A stretch of 64,000 bases of DNA. Origin: 1162T-S-0a-05 sp050299435 (lineage in GTDB: Bacteria; Pseudomonadota; Gammaproteobacteria; Pseudomonadales; Cellvibrionaceae). The notes under the pieces were generated by a model that did not search any database, was not told where the DNA came from, and worked only from the letters and a program-made list of their open reading frames with translations. The DNA is taken from NCBI GenBank assembly GCA_050299435.1, contig JBNKVX010000006.1:1-64000 (forward strand), in the 5' to 3' direction. Below, piece by piece: positions 15,964-24,918 of this stretch. Both the position numbers and the translations under genes were made by a program. Each line of letters begins with the position of its first letter. Positions within the stretch are counted from its first letter, which is position 1.

Positions 15964-17574
15964 TATAAAAAGAAGCGTTAAACCAAGCAGACCCAAAACC
16001 AAACTAATAGATGGTACTGCCGAAACTGCGGAAGATGCGCTTGTTAAACTTACAGCGATAAAAAGTGCAGCGAGTCCTTTTTTAAATTTCACTCGGCTTT
16101 GTGTTTTCTGATTTTTGGTGATTTGTGTTGCGGCTTCTTGAATTTCAGGTGCGCACTTCGCAAGTTGTTTCACTTCAGTTATGGTGTCAAAAATTAAATG
16201 AGGCACCTGCGGAAATTTTTCCATCCATTCAGGAGAATAGTATTTAAACTCTTTCCAAAGCGTTTTAGGGTGAAAACGATTGCGGATCCATTTCTCCAGA
16301 AAGGGATGTGCTGTATCCCACAAATTCAGTTCTGGATAGAGCTGTTTACCCAAACCTTCTATATTTAAAAGCGTTTTCTGTAATAAAACCAGTTGAGGTT
16401 GAATTGGCATATCAAAACGCTGTGCAGTACGGAACAGAGTGATTAAAGCCTGCCCAAATGAAATATCTTTGAGTGGCTTTTCAAAGATGGGTTCGCATAC
16501 TGTGCGAATTGCAGATTCAAATCCGCTCATTGAGGTATGCGCAGGCACCCAACCGCTTTGAATATGAAGTTCGGCAACCTGTTTGTAGTCGCGTCTAAAC
16601 ATCGCCAACAGGTTGCGTGCAAGATAATACTGATCTTCTCGCGTTAAAGAGCCAACTATTGCCATATCAACGGCAATATATGAAGGATCGTCGGGAGTTT
16701 CTTTAGAAACGAAAACATTCCCCGGGTGCATGTCAGCATGGAAAAAATTATGGTCAAACACTTGGGTAAAAAATGTTTCAACCCCGCGCTTGGCGAGTAA
16801 CTCCAGGTTGGTTTTTTGTGCTTTTAGGGCATCAAGGTTAGTAACCTGAATACCATCAATTCTCTCCATTGCCATTACATTGTGCCGGGTATATTCCCAA
16901 TATACTTCTGGCACATAGAGAAGAGGCGAAGCGCTGAAATTACGTTTAAGTTGTGATGCATTGGCCGCTTCACGGTTTAAATCCAGCTCGTCAAGAATGG
17001 TGTTTCGATAATCTTCCACGACCTCAACCGGTCTTAACCTTTTACCGTCTGCACTGACTTTGGAAACAATGCTGGCGAGCCATCGCATCAAGCCAATATC
17101 TTTTTCTATGATTTGCCGAATATTTGGCCGAATAACCTTCAAAACAATTTCTTCACCGGATTTAAGTTGCGCTGCATGCACTTGGGCGACAGAAGCTGAT
17201 GCAAAAGGTTCGGATTCAAAAGAGGAAAACAATTGGGAAACGGGGTTTTCCAGGGCATCTTCAATTATCTTTTTAGCGATTGCCGAAGGAAAGGGGGGTA
17301 CTCGATCTTGAAGTTTATCCAATTCTTCGATGATATCGTTGGGTAATAAGTCCGGACGCGTTGACAGTAATTGGCCAAACTTAATAAAAACCGGGCCAAG
17401 TTCCTCGAGTGCGAGACGAAGCGCCTCTCCGCGTTCATGTTTGGATTTAGGGTAAAAAATTAAAAACAGCAAACTTGCCTTAACAGTGAGCCCAAGGTTT
17501 TGATTTTGCAAAAATCTGTCGAGCCTAAAGCGCGCAGCTGTGTGAAGTATTTTTAAAAGTCTAAGTAAGGGCAA
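15961..17574 (-). CDS. ubiB: Ubiquinone biosynthesis kinase-like protein UbiB
   Basis: UbiB is a membrane-bound atypical kinase/ATPase needed for coenzyme Q synthesis, probably for handling hydrophobic intermediates. The 537 residues carry the family-specific KxGQ motif (FIKFGQLLSTRPDLLP), the VLKVIRPN lysine region and the ADMHPGNVFV metal/nucleotide motif. There are hydrophobic segments at the C-terminal end. The start is TTG 17574, with GGCGGT about 7 bases upstream. It is 16 bases behind ubiJ, and ubiE-ubiJ-ubiB is the conserved order. Confidence 0.96.
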   Translation of the reverse strand: MPLLRLLKILHTAARFRLDRFLQNQNLGLTVKASLLFLIFYPKSKHERGEALRLALEELGPVFIKFGQLLSTRPDLLPNDIIEELDKLQDRVPPFPSAIAKKIIEDALENPVSQLFSSFESEPFASASVAQVHAAQLKSGEEIVLKVIRPNIRQIIEKDIGLMRWLASIVSKVSADGKRLRPVEVVEDYRNTILDELDLNREAANASQLKRNFSASPLLYVPEVYWEYTRHNVMAMERIDGIQVTNLDALKAQKTNLELLAKRGVETFFTQVFDHNFFHADMHPGNVFVSKETPDDPSYIAVDMAIVGSLTREDQYYLARNLLAMFRRDYKQVAELHIQSGWVPAHTSMSGFESAIRTVCEPIFEKPLKDISFGQALITLFRTAQRFDMPIQPQLVLLQKTLLNIEGLGKQLYPELNLWDTAHPFLEKWIRNRFHPKTLWKEFKYYSPEWMEKFPQVPHLIFDTITEVKQLAKCAPEIQEAATQITKNQKTQSRVKFKKGLAALFIAVSLTSASSAVSAVPSISLVLGLLGLTLLFI

Positions 17575-17590
17575 AATTGACCGCCAAAAA

Positions 17591-18271
17591 TTATCTGTTA
17601 CCGGGGTTATCTTTGTTAATTATAAGACTGAGCTGACTCACTTTTGCCCTCAGTCGTTCTCCGTCGGCGCGGAGAGAATTAACATGAGAATAAAAAGTAT
17701 TTAGTTCTGTTTGCGTGGGTAACACTTTAAGTTCTTCGCTCAAATAACTTTCAAAATTCTTTTTGAATGAGTTCTTGGTGTTATTTTTCCAACTGACTAT
17801 TTGTTTAAGCACTTGAGTAAATTGAAAGCTTGCAACTTTTCCAGTTTCGCCAAATGGGCTTGCGAGATTAATTAAAGCCTGTTCCCAGTCTATATCCAGG
17901 TTTTTAAAAACCGATTGAAAGCTTGCAAGTTTGGCCGAATTGCCAGTTACACGTAAACCACTTTGTGAAAGGTTGTGAGATTCATCTATACCGGATCGTG
18001 CAAAAAACAAAAGAAAATCAATGAGCGAACCGCTCAAGCGCGCATTGACTGGCCTTTCACTGTATGTGCTTATTTTTAGCTTAGGACGATCTTCATCAAC
18101 TTCATTTTCAACTTCAAAATATAAGGAGAAGTGAGGCATCTGAAATTCGCATTGAATAAGGCTTCCACCTAACTTACGTAGTTTGTTGACCGTAGATGGA
18201 TCATAACGAAGAGCAGTATTAATTACATTCTCCAGTGTTTCGGCAAATCCGGTGGCTAAAGCTGGGTCCAT
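17591..18271 (-). CDS. ubiJ: Ubiquinone biosynthesis accessory factor UbiJ
   Basis: UbiJ is a lipid-binding scaffold of the Ubi complex. The 226-residue protein has an N-terminal SCP2-like domain (about 15-115; CEFQMPHFSLYFEVE and SGSLIDFLLFF) and a helical C-terminal part with a probable coiled coil (LNTFYSHVNSLRADGERLRA). Sequence conservation in this family is low, so the call rests on domain shape and on its place between ubiE and ubiB. Confidence 0.88.
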   Translation of the reverse strand: MDPALATGFAETLENVINTALRYDPSTVNKLRKLGGSLIQCEFQMPHFSLYFEVENEVDEDRPKLKISTYSERPVNARLSGSLIDFLLFFARSGIDESHNLSQSGLRVTGNSAKLASFQSVFKNLDIDWEQALINLASPFGETGKVASFQFTQVLKQIVSWKNNTKNSFKKNFESYLSEELKVLPTQTELNTFYSHVNSLRADGERLRAKVSQLSLIINKDNPGNR

Positions 18272-18283
18272 TGAATAGCAGTC

Positions 18284-19033
18284 CTAGGGTTTGATCCCTT
18301 TGTGCAAAGCCACGATGCCACCTGTCATATTGTAATAGCGGCATTCTACAAAACCGGCATTTTGCATCATGTCTTTTAAGGTTTCCTGATCGGGATGCAT
18401 ACGTATACTCTCGGCGAGATACCGGTAACTGTCTGCATCATCAGTGACAAGTTTCCCCATAAAAGGTAAAACTCTAAATGAATAGTGATCGTATATTTTT
18501 TCTAAAGTTTGAGACTGCGGTTTGGAAAACTCTAACACCAAGAGGCGACCACCTGGTTTTAAAACACGCAACATCGAACGTAAAGCCAGATCTTTATCAG
18601 TAACATTGCGTAAGCCGAAAGCGATGGTAATACAATCAAATGTGTCATCAGCAAAGGGAAGATATTGGGCATCTGCCTGGGAGTAATGAATATTTCCTGT
18701 TATGCCTTGATCTAGTAATTTATCGCGTCCTACCGTTAACATGGAGTCATTTATGTCGGCCAGGACAACGCAACCATTTTCACCAACAATTCGTGAAAAT
18801 TTCGCCGCTAAGTCTCCTGTGCCACCCGCGATATCGAGAATATTTTGGCCCGGTCGTGCAGCAGAAATTTCTATCGTGAAGCGTTTCCACAATCGATGGA
18901 TCCCTCCCGACATGAGGTCATTCATCAAATCATATTTTGCAGCGACCGAATGAAAAACACCGGCAACACGTTGGGCTTTATCCGCAACGCTAACCTGTTC
19001 AAATCCAAAGTGTGTGGTTTTTTCTTCTGACAT
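18284..19033 (-). CDS. ubiE: Ubiquinone/menaquinone methyltransferase UbiE
   Basis: UbiE is a SAM-dependent C-methyltransferase of the ubiquinone (and menaquinone) pathways. Its 249 residues include the SAM motif I ILDIAGGTGDLAAKF, the family block FHSVAAKYDLMNDLMSGGIHR near the N-terminus, and DCITIAFGLRNVTD. The C-terminal NMTGGIVALHKGIKP is typical. It is the first gene of the ubiE-ubiJ-ubiB unit, 12 bases before ubiJ. Confidence 0.97.
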   Translation of the reverse strand: MSEEKTTHFGFEQVSVADKAQRVAGVFHSVAAKYDLMNDLMSGGIHRLWKRFTIEISAARPGQNILDIAGGTGDLAAKFSRIVGENGCVVLADINDSMLTVGRDKLLDQGITGNIHYSQADAQYLPFADDTFDCITIAFGLRNVTDKDLALRSMLRVLKPGGRLLVLEFSKPQSQTLEKIYDHYSFRVLPFMGKLVTDDADSYRYLAESIRMHPDQETLKDMMQNAGFVECRYYNMTGGIVALHKGIKP

Positions 19034-19110
19034 TTGAAATCCGGATTGGGCGAAGTGGAGTCATTGTAGCGGTTTTGGGGGGCTTCGCTCTAGGTATTTG
19101 TGGGCAGCAT

Positions 19111-19518
19111 TTAGTTGGGATCCACCCATTTCACAACGGAGGTATCGGCTTGTTCTGCCTTTTTAGCCGATTCCTGTTCGTGATTCTCAACGCGGCGGAG
19201 GTAATCCTGCCAGTTGAGTTCATTATTTTCAGCAAGTTCTCGTAAATAGGACCATGAGTAAATGCCTGAGTCGTGGCCGTCGCTGAATATAAGTTTTATC
19301 GCATAATTTCCCTGTGGTTCGATACCAGTAATTGCGACAGCTTGTTTGTTGAGCTGCAAGACTTCTTCACCTGGTCCATGGCCTTTGACTTCGGCAGAGG
19401 GGGAAAAAACACGCAAATATTCGGCCCGCAACTGATATTGAGCATCCGCGAACCCAAGTTCCAAAATACAGGATTTGCGATGGAGCTTAATTTTTTCGGG
19501 TGGTCGTTGACTATTCAT
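19111..19518 (-). CDS. DUF971 family protein downstream of hslU
   Basis: This 135-residue protein belongs to DUF971, related to the N-terminal domain of gamma-butyrobetaine hydroxylases. Visible family traits are an early PPEKIKLHRKSCILELGF strand, LRAEYLRVFSPSAEV and FSDGHDSGIYSWSYLREL. The function is unknown, and an iron-sulfur protein link is only suggested for relatives. It starts 17 bases after hslU, a common neighbourhood in gammaproteobacteria, so it is probably co-transcribed with hslVU. Confidence 0.85.
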   Translation of the reverse strand: MNSQRPPEKIKLHRKSCILELGFADAQYQLRAEYLRVFSPSAEVKGHGPGEEVLQLNKQAVAITGIEPQGNYAIKLIFSDGHDSGIYSWSYLRELAENNELNWQDYLRRVENHEQESAKKAEQADTSVVKWVDPN

Positions 19519-19535
19519 TTAAATTTCTGGATACG

Positions 19536-20856
19536 TTAAAGGATAAAACGACTCAAATCTTCATCTCGCGCAAGCTCGCCAAGTTGATTTTCAACGAAAT
19601 CCGCGTCTATTACGATATGATCCTTAGCTTCAGCTTCCATGAAGGAAATGTCTTCCAGAAGTTTTTCCAATACCGTATGCAAGCGGCGCGCGCCAATATT
19701 CTCTGTGTTTTCATTTACATCATAGGCGGTTTCAGCAATTTTACGGATGCCTGCTGAAGTAAATTCAAGCTTGATTCCTTCAGCTGCCAAGAGCGCTTNN
19801 NNNNNNNNGCTCAGTCAGGGACGCATCGGGTTCGGTGAGAATGCGTTCAAAATCTTCTGGAGATAACGCTTCCAACTCGACGCGTATAGGAAGTCGTCCC
19901 TGTAATTCAGGAATTAAATCGGAGGGTTTGGAAATGTGAAAAGCTCCGGAAGTGATAAAAAGTATGTGATCTGTTTTAATCATGCCGTGCTTGGTGCTTA
20001 CTGTGCAGCCTTCAATTAGCGGAAGTAAGTCACGTTGTACACCTTCGCGGCTCACGTCAGCGCCACTCGTGCCCTCGCGTTTGGCGACCTTGTCAATTTC
20101 GTCGATAAACACAATGCCATTTTGTTCTGCCGCTTCAATAGCCATCGCTTTCAATTCTTCTTCGTTAATGAGTTTGCTGCTTTCCTCATCGGTTAGTTTT
20201 TTGAAAGCTTTTTTAATGCTTAATTTGGTTTTGCGTGTTTTCCCTTGCGGTAAATTGGAAAACATATTTTGTAGCTGACTTGTCATGTCTTCCATGCCGG
20301 GTGGCGCCATGATTTCAACACCTACAGTGGGTGCTGCGAGGTTAATTTCAATTTCCTTGTCATCAAGCTCGCCTTCCCGTAATTTTTTTCGAAATAATTG
20401 TCGAGTGGAATTTTCCTTACCTTCTTCGTTGTCACTGCGCGCGGGCGGTAAAAGCGCGTCGAGAATGCGTTCTTCGGCAAGTTCCATCGCGCGATTCTGA
20501 ACTTTTTGAATTTCTTGTTCGCGAAATAGTTTCACTGAGCGATCCACCAGGTCGCGAACAATGGATTCAACATCGCGCCCGACATAGCCGACTTCGGTAA
20601 ATTTTGTTGCTTCAACTTTAATAAATGGCGCGTTAGCAAGTTTGGCCAAGCGGCGCGCGATTTCAGTTTTCCCTACGCCCGTGGGTCCAATCATGAGAAT
20701 ATTTTTTGGTGTAATTTCGTTGCTCAGGTCTTTGCTGACTTGCATGCGGCGCCAGCGGTTTCTGAGTGCGATAGCAACGGCTTTTTTTGCTGCTGTTTGG
20801 CCGACAATATGCTTGTCGAGCTCTAGTACGATTTCACGTGGAGTCAAATTAGACAT
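19536..20856 (-). CDS. hslU: ATP-dependent protease ATPase subunit HslU (crosses assembly gap)
   Basis: HslU is the AAA+ unfoldase of the HslUV protease. The N-terminal part has the Walker A GPTGVGKT (57-64), the HslU-specific ATKFTEVGYVGRDVESIV, Walker B FIDEIDKVA and RLPIRVELEALSPEDF. The C-terminal part has NENTENIGARRLHTVLEKLLED and ends with the conserved DEDLSRFIL. The frame breaks at the run of N (19799-19808). Fitting the two sides to the family segment QYKAL predicts only 6 missing bases, giving about 438 residues, so the gene is probably intact. It lies 53 bases behind hslV. Confidence 0.93.
19799..19808. other. Assembly gap (10 N) inside hslU
   Basis: Ten unresolved bases interrupt the hslU frame. 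Read on the minus strand, the gap follows the codons for SLTE plus a C and precedes AAGCGCTC. CAG TAC AAA GCG CTC would restore the family sequence, which needs six bases, not ten. The gap length is therefore likely arbitrary. Confidence 0.95.
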
Positions 20857-20909
20857 TCATGGATTCCTTAAAATACAGCTGAACTTGCGTTTACGCGTTA
20901 CAGCGTGAA

Positions 20910-21449
20910 TCAATAGGCAAGTTCTTCAATTGTAAAGTTGTGGTTGGTGTAAACGCAGATATCTCCCGCAATGGAGAGACCTTTTTCGACGATATCTCTG
21001 GCTGCCAAGTCGGTATTTTCAAGCAACGCTCTTGCGGCGGATTGTGCAAAGGCGCCACCTGAACCAATCGCAATTAAATCATCTTCGGGTTGAATTACAT
21101 CACCATTCCCGGTAACGATTAAGGATGCTTCTTCATTGGCAACCGCAAGCAGCGCTTCCAGTCTTCTCAATGCGCGGTCAGTGCGCCAGTCTTTAGCAAG
21201 TTCAACTGCGGCGCGAACCAATTGCCCATTGTAAGCTTCCAGTTTGGCTTCAAAGCGCTCAAACAAGGTAAAGGCATCAGCGGTTCCGCCAGCAAAGCCG
21301 GCAATAACTTGATCCTTGTACAAGCGTCGCACCTTACGTGCATTACCTTTCATGATGGTATTGCCGAGACTGACTTGACCATCTCCGCCTATTACAACGG
21401 TATTGCCCCTGCGGACAGAGAGAATGGTTGTTCCGCGATACTGTTCCAC
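20910..21449 (-). CDS. hslV: ATP-dependent protease peptidase subunit HslV
   Basis: HslV is the proteasome-like threonine peptidase that assembles with HslU. The sequence begins MEQYRGTTILSVRRG. A short propeptide would be removed to expose Thr7 as the catalytic N-terminal residue. GGDGQVSLGNTIMKG, AGFAGGTADAFTLFERFE and IAIGSGGAFAQSAARAL are family blocks, and 179 residues is normal. The start is GTG 21449, with AAGGGG about 8 bases upstream. hslV and hslU are one operon, often under heat-shock control, but I cannot identify a sigma32 promoter here. Confidence 0.97.
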   Translation of the reverse strand: MEQYRGTTILSVRRGNTVVIGGDGQVSLGNTIMKGNARKVRRLYKDQVIAGFAGGTADAFTLFERFEAKLEAYNGQLVRAAVELAKDWRTDRALRRLEALLAVANEEASLIVTGNGDVIQPEDDLIAIGSGGAFAQSAARALLENTDLAARDIVEKGLSIAGDICVYTNHNFTIEELAY

Positions 21450-21525
21450 AAACGCCCCTTAATCTAGTTTTATTCAATTCACTGTGGTCATTGTGGGGGC
21501 CGGGCGTGAGATTTCAAGCTGAGCT

Positions 21526-22098
21526 TTAGCTGGCAATAACGCGTTTTCTTACCTGGGCATTGTAATTATGAGAGATTAAAGTACTGCGCGCTTTTGAGAG
21601 TTTAGAGCGGGAGGTGAAAGGACCAACAACCACGCGATGCCAGGTTTCTTTTTCCTTGATCGTGGCTTTTTCTATGCGTGCATCCATATTCAGTAAAATA
21701 AGTTCAGCGCGAACTTGTTCTGCATCGTCTATATCCTTGAAAGACGCGACTTGAAGCATGTATTCATAACTCGGAAGGGCTTCACCGGAAGTGGTGCTTC
21801 CAGCATCCTCCTCCGATACTTTTACTTCGGCGTCCCGAAGAAGTTTGGGGAAAGAAAAGGGAGATGAAGGCCTTTCAGGCAATTCAACCGCGGGTTTTGG
21901 GCTCTCCTCAGTTGAAAGAACATTTGCGAACGGCAATTCACTTTCAGTGGCATCTTCAACTTTCGATAGATGAAGCAAAAACATAATGAAAGCACCCAGC
22001 ACACTGCCAGTAAACATCCAAACCCAAGCGGGTACGCGAGGTTCGTAATGTTTTCTCTGGGCCCCTGAACGGGATTTGCGCGCGTAGTCGTGAGCCAT
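21526..22098 (-). CDS. ftsN: FtsN-like SPOR-domain cell division protein
   Basis: The 190-residue bitopic protein has a short basic cytoplasmic N-terminus (MAHDYARKSRSGAQRKHYEP), one membrane helix (about 24-43) and a Pro/Glu-rich periplasmic linker. A C-terminal SPOR domain (about 112-188; YMLQVASFKDIDDAEQVRAEL, WHRVVVGPF) should bind denuded peptidoglycan at the septum. Position between priA and hslVU matches E. coli ftsN. The name rests on architecture and synteny, since SPOR proteins diverge fast. Confidence 0.85.
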   Translation of the reverse strand: MAHDYARKSRSGAQRKHYEPRVPAWVWMFTGSVLGAFIMFLLHLSKVEDATESELPFANVLSTEESPKPAVELPERPSSPFSFPKLLRDAEVKVSEEDAGSTTSGEALPSYEYMLQVASFKDIDDAEQVRAELILLNMDARIEKATIKEKETWHRVVVGPFTSRSKLSKARSTLISHNYNAQVRKRVIAS

Positions 22099-22258
22099 AA
22101 GTCGAAGGTGTTCCCAATGTGTGCACTATTGTAAACCATCAATACTGCAAGTGTATGCAATTTCATTAAAAAATTATCAATTTTTTCTATAAATATTAGT
22201 GGCTTAAATGGCTTTGTTAAAAAAATAATAAAGAAAGCAGAGTAGTTTGGGGAGCCAC

Positions 22259-24493
22259 CTAAATTGTGTCGTAGGGATCAATATCAATGGACCAGCGCGT
22301 GCGTTTTGCGAGCGCATTATTGTAAATATGTTTCATGCTGAGATGAATACATTGATGAAGTTCAGATCGCGAAGGGCTGTAAACCTGCAATTGAAAACGA
22401 AAACGCTCCTGAATTTTTTCGATCGCTGAAGGGAAGGGCCCGAGTATCCTAAGAGCGTGGTTTTTGTTAGCGCTTTTGTTTTCCACCAGCGCTCGCTTCA
22501 GCAAGCGCTTAACCAGCCCCAACAATTCGAGCGCGTTCTCTGGCCTTTTTGATTCTGCTCGAAAGAGTGCGCTGTAGCAAAATGGAGGTAAAGAGGCAGT
22601 GCGACGCAAATCCAAAAGTTCTTCCGCAAAAGATGCATAGCCTTCCTGGGTAAGTTTTAGAAGCATAGGATGTTCAGGTTGCAGGCTTTGGAGTAACACT
22701 AAACCTTGGCTTTGCTCTCTGCCCGCACGCCCAGCAACTTGTGTCACCAATTGTCCCAAGCGCTCTAGCGAGCGAAAGTCAGGGTTCATCAACCCTTGGT
22801 CGGCATCCAAAATTACTACCAATTGCAGATTTTTCAGATGGTGGCCCTTTGCTAACATTTGGGTGCCCACAAGAATACAGGGCTTGCCTTCGTGTACCCT
22901 GTCAAGCAAATCCGAAAAATCATGTTTATTGCGAGTCGTGTCGCGATCAATGCGCAAGACGAGGGCACTGTTAAAGAGTCCCTCCAGACTCTCTACTACC
23001 TGTTCTGTGCCCACTCCCCGATGAAATAATTGCGCGTTACCGCAACTTGGGCATTGTTTGGGCACTGCTTTACGTGCATCACAATGGTGACAATGGAGCC
23101 TTGGAGGTGACTGATGCAAGGTCAGGTTCATTTCGCAGGCGTCACAGTGAGCATGCCATCCACAATGTTGACAATATAATAAGGGGGCGTAGCCTCGACG
23201 ATTCAAAAACACCATCGCCTGTTTTCCTGCATTCAGGGTTTTCGCTATCTCATCTATCGCAACTTGTCCCAAGCCCCCAGAAGTAAGTGATTGCTTACGT
23301 AAATCAGAAATCTCCATTTTGGGCGCTTGTATTTCATTGGCTCTAGAGTCCAATTTTAAGTGTTGATAGCGTCCAGTAAGGGCGTTGTGTAAGCTTTCTA
23401 AAGAGGGCGTTGCTGTTCCAAGTACAATAGGAATCTTTAGCTGGCTGGCTCGATAGATACACAAATCACGAGCGGAATAACGAAAACCATCCTGTTGTTT
23501 GTAGGAAGCGTCATGTTCTTCATCAACAATAATGATTCCGAGTTGTTTGACGGGGGTGAGCGCAGATAGTCTGGTTCCAATAATGATTTGGGCGATACCT
23601 GATCTGGCTTTTTCCCAGCTTGCGGCGCGCTCAACTTCGCTGACTCGCGAATGTAGTTCAGCAATTTCGACATTGAAGCGAGAGTGAAAGCGCGAAAGCG
23701 TTTGCGGGCTTAGACCGATTTCAGGAATTAGAACCAGGGCTTGACTGCCAGAATTAAGGCAGCGCGCAATAAGCTGCATATACACTTCAGTTTTCCCACT
23801 GCCAGTGACACCTTCCAATAAATATGTTTGAAACCGGTGGAAGCGAATAATATCCACAGCTAATTTTTGCTGATGATTCAGTTGAGGAGCTTGTGAGGCA
23901 ATAACCGGGCTATCGCTTGGAGCTTTGGGTATCTCTATCAAGGTTTCTTCTATCAACCCTTTATCAGCCAAGGCTTTGCACACAGCTTTACTGATACCCT
24001 TCTCTGCGAGTGCTTTTTCGCTAATGCTCGATTTTTCCAACAGTAATTGATGAAGGGACTGTTGTTTTTGGCTGCGTTTTAAGGCATCAATTGGCAAACC
24101 CTTGCCTTCTGTGGTGTGGCGCCAGGCGCGTTGTCGTAGATCAATGCGCGCTTCATTTTTTCGGTAGCGCAGCGGTAAAGCCGCAGCTAATATTTCTCCC
24201 TGTGCATGATGATAGTAACTTGCCGCCCAAGTACATAAGGCGATGAGTTCGGCTGTGAGCGCGGGATCATCCTCAAGCGTTTGTAAAATGGGTTTAACCC
24301 GGGATTCATCGTATTCGCTATGTTGTTGGTGTGAAATGATTATGCCAACCAGTTCTCGAGGACCAAAGGGCACGAGCACACGAGTACCTATTTCGCATTG
24401 GTCGGCACGCAGCGATTCCGGCATGCCGTACTCATAAAGCTCTGGCAGCGGCAGCGGGAGTGCAATTTTCAATATGGTCTTAAATCGGGCCAT
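22259..24493 (-). CDS. priA: Primosomal protein N' (replication restart helicase PriA)
   Basis: PriA recognises stalled forks and reloads the replisome. I use ATG 24493 (MARFKTILKIALPLPLPEL), because upstream codons do not resemble the family; this gives 744 residues. The DNA-binding N-terminal domain is followed by Walker A GVTGSGKTEVYM and the DEEH box (VDEEHDASYKQ). A zinc-binding insert has paired cysteines (CQHCGWHAHCDAC, CHHCDARK, CPSC), and helicase motif VI is seen as QVAGRAGR. It is divergent from rpmE, as in E. coli. Confidence 0.97.
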   Translation of the reverse strand: MARFKTILKIALPLPLPELYEYGMPESLRADQCEIGTRVLVPFGPRELVGIIISHQQHSEYDESRVKPILQTLEDDPALTAELIALCTWAASYYHHAQGEILAAALPLRYRKNEARIDLRQRAWRHTTEGKGLPIDALKRSQKQQSLHQLLLEKSSISEKALAEKGISKAVCKALADKGLIEETLIEIPKAPSDSPVIASQAPQLNHQQKLAVDIIRFHRFQTYLLEGVTGSGKTEVYMQLIARCLNSGSQALVLIPEIGLSPQTLSRFHSRFNVEIAELHSRVSEVERAASWEKARSGIAQIIIGTRLSALTPVKQLGIIIVDEEHDASYKQQDGFRYSARDLCIYRASQLKIPIVLGTATPSLESLHNALTGRYQHLKLDSRANEIQAPKMEISDLRKQSLTSGGLGQVAIDEIAKTLNAGKQAMVFLNRRGYAPLLYCQHCGWHAHCDACEMNLTLHQSPPRLHCHHCDARKAVPKQCPSCGNAQLFHRGVGTEQVVESLEGLFNSALVLRIDRDTTRNKHDFSDLLDRVHEGKPCILVGTQMLAKGHHLKNLQLVVILDADQGLMNPDFRSLERLGQLVTQVAGRAGREQSQGLVLLQSLQPEHPMLLKLTQEGYASFAEELLDLRRTASLPPFCYSALFRAESKRPENALELLGLVKRLLKRALVENKSANKNHALRILGPFPSAIEKIQERFRFQLQVYSPSRSELHQCIHLSMKHIYNNALAKRTRWSIDIDPYDTI

Positions 24494-24520
24494 TGTGTTC
24501 TTTTTGGTTTCTGGTAGTAT
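24493..24520 (+). promoter_or_regulatory. Candidate promoter for rpmE
   Basis: TTGTGT (24493-24498), a 16-bp spacer and TAGTAT (24515-24520) are followed by a GC-rich discriminator (GCGCGCTCCC). This resembles promoters of translation genes. It overlaps the start of the divergent priA gene. Activity is inferred only. Confidence 0.4.
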
Positions 24521-24615
24521 GCGCGCTCCCTGGTTAGGGGCTGCGTAAGATAATAGATGTACCGTGCTAGACACAAGATTTGGTGGCGGTGCACACAGAC
24601 AATGAGATGACGATT

Positions 24616-24828
24616 ATGCAATCTGATATTCAACCTAAATATGGCGAAATGACAGCCACATGCAGTTGTGGCAACGTGATCAAAACGCGTTCAACTATGG
24701 CTAAAGAAATCCACCTCGACGTGTGTTCTGAGTGTCATCCCTTCTACACTGGCAAGCAGAAAGTTGTAGACAGCGGTGGCCGAATTGATCGCTTCAACAA
24801 GCGTTTTTCTCGCCGCGGCTCAAAGTAA
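24616..24828 (+). CDS. rpmE: 50S ribosomal protein L31, zinc-binding type
   Basis: L31 bridges the 50S and 30S subunits. From ATG 24616 the 70-residue product reads MQSDIQPKYGEMTATCSCGNV and includes the paired cysteines CSC and CSEC, so this is the zinc-containing (C+) form. FYTGKQKVVDSGGRIDRFNKRF is the family core. Other in-frame starts (GTG 24580, ATG 24607) would add residues not seen in relatives. It is divergent from priA, a conserved pair. Confidence 0.95.
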   Translation: MQSDIQPKYGEMTATCSCGNVIKTRSTMAKEIHLDVCSECHPFYTGKQKVVDSGGRIDRFNKRFSRRGSK

Positions 24829-24868
24829 ACAATCTTTAGTTAAATGCCTTTAACTACCATTTTTATTG

Positions 24869-24899
24869 CAGCGCTGCTTAATTTGAGCCGCGCTGTTTA
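24869..24899 (+). terminator. Possible terminator after rpmE
   Basis: CAGCGC (24869-24874) and GCGCTG (24890-24895) can pair, with a few inner pairs, and are followed by TTTAAT. Just before this is an AT-rich hairpin, AGTTAAA-TGCC-TTTAACT (24838-24855). The T tract is weak, so efficiency is doubtful. The structure lies between convergent rpmE and mrcA. Confidence 0.4.
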
Positions 24900-24918
24900 A
24901 TATCACTCTCAATTTCGA

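Noticed and set aside
19536..20856. hslU as a pseudogene with frameshift
   Set aside because: The break coincides with ten N. Both flanks match the family, and a 6-base fill restores the frame.
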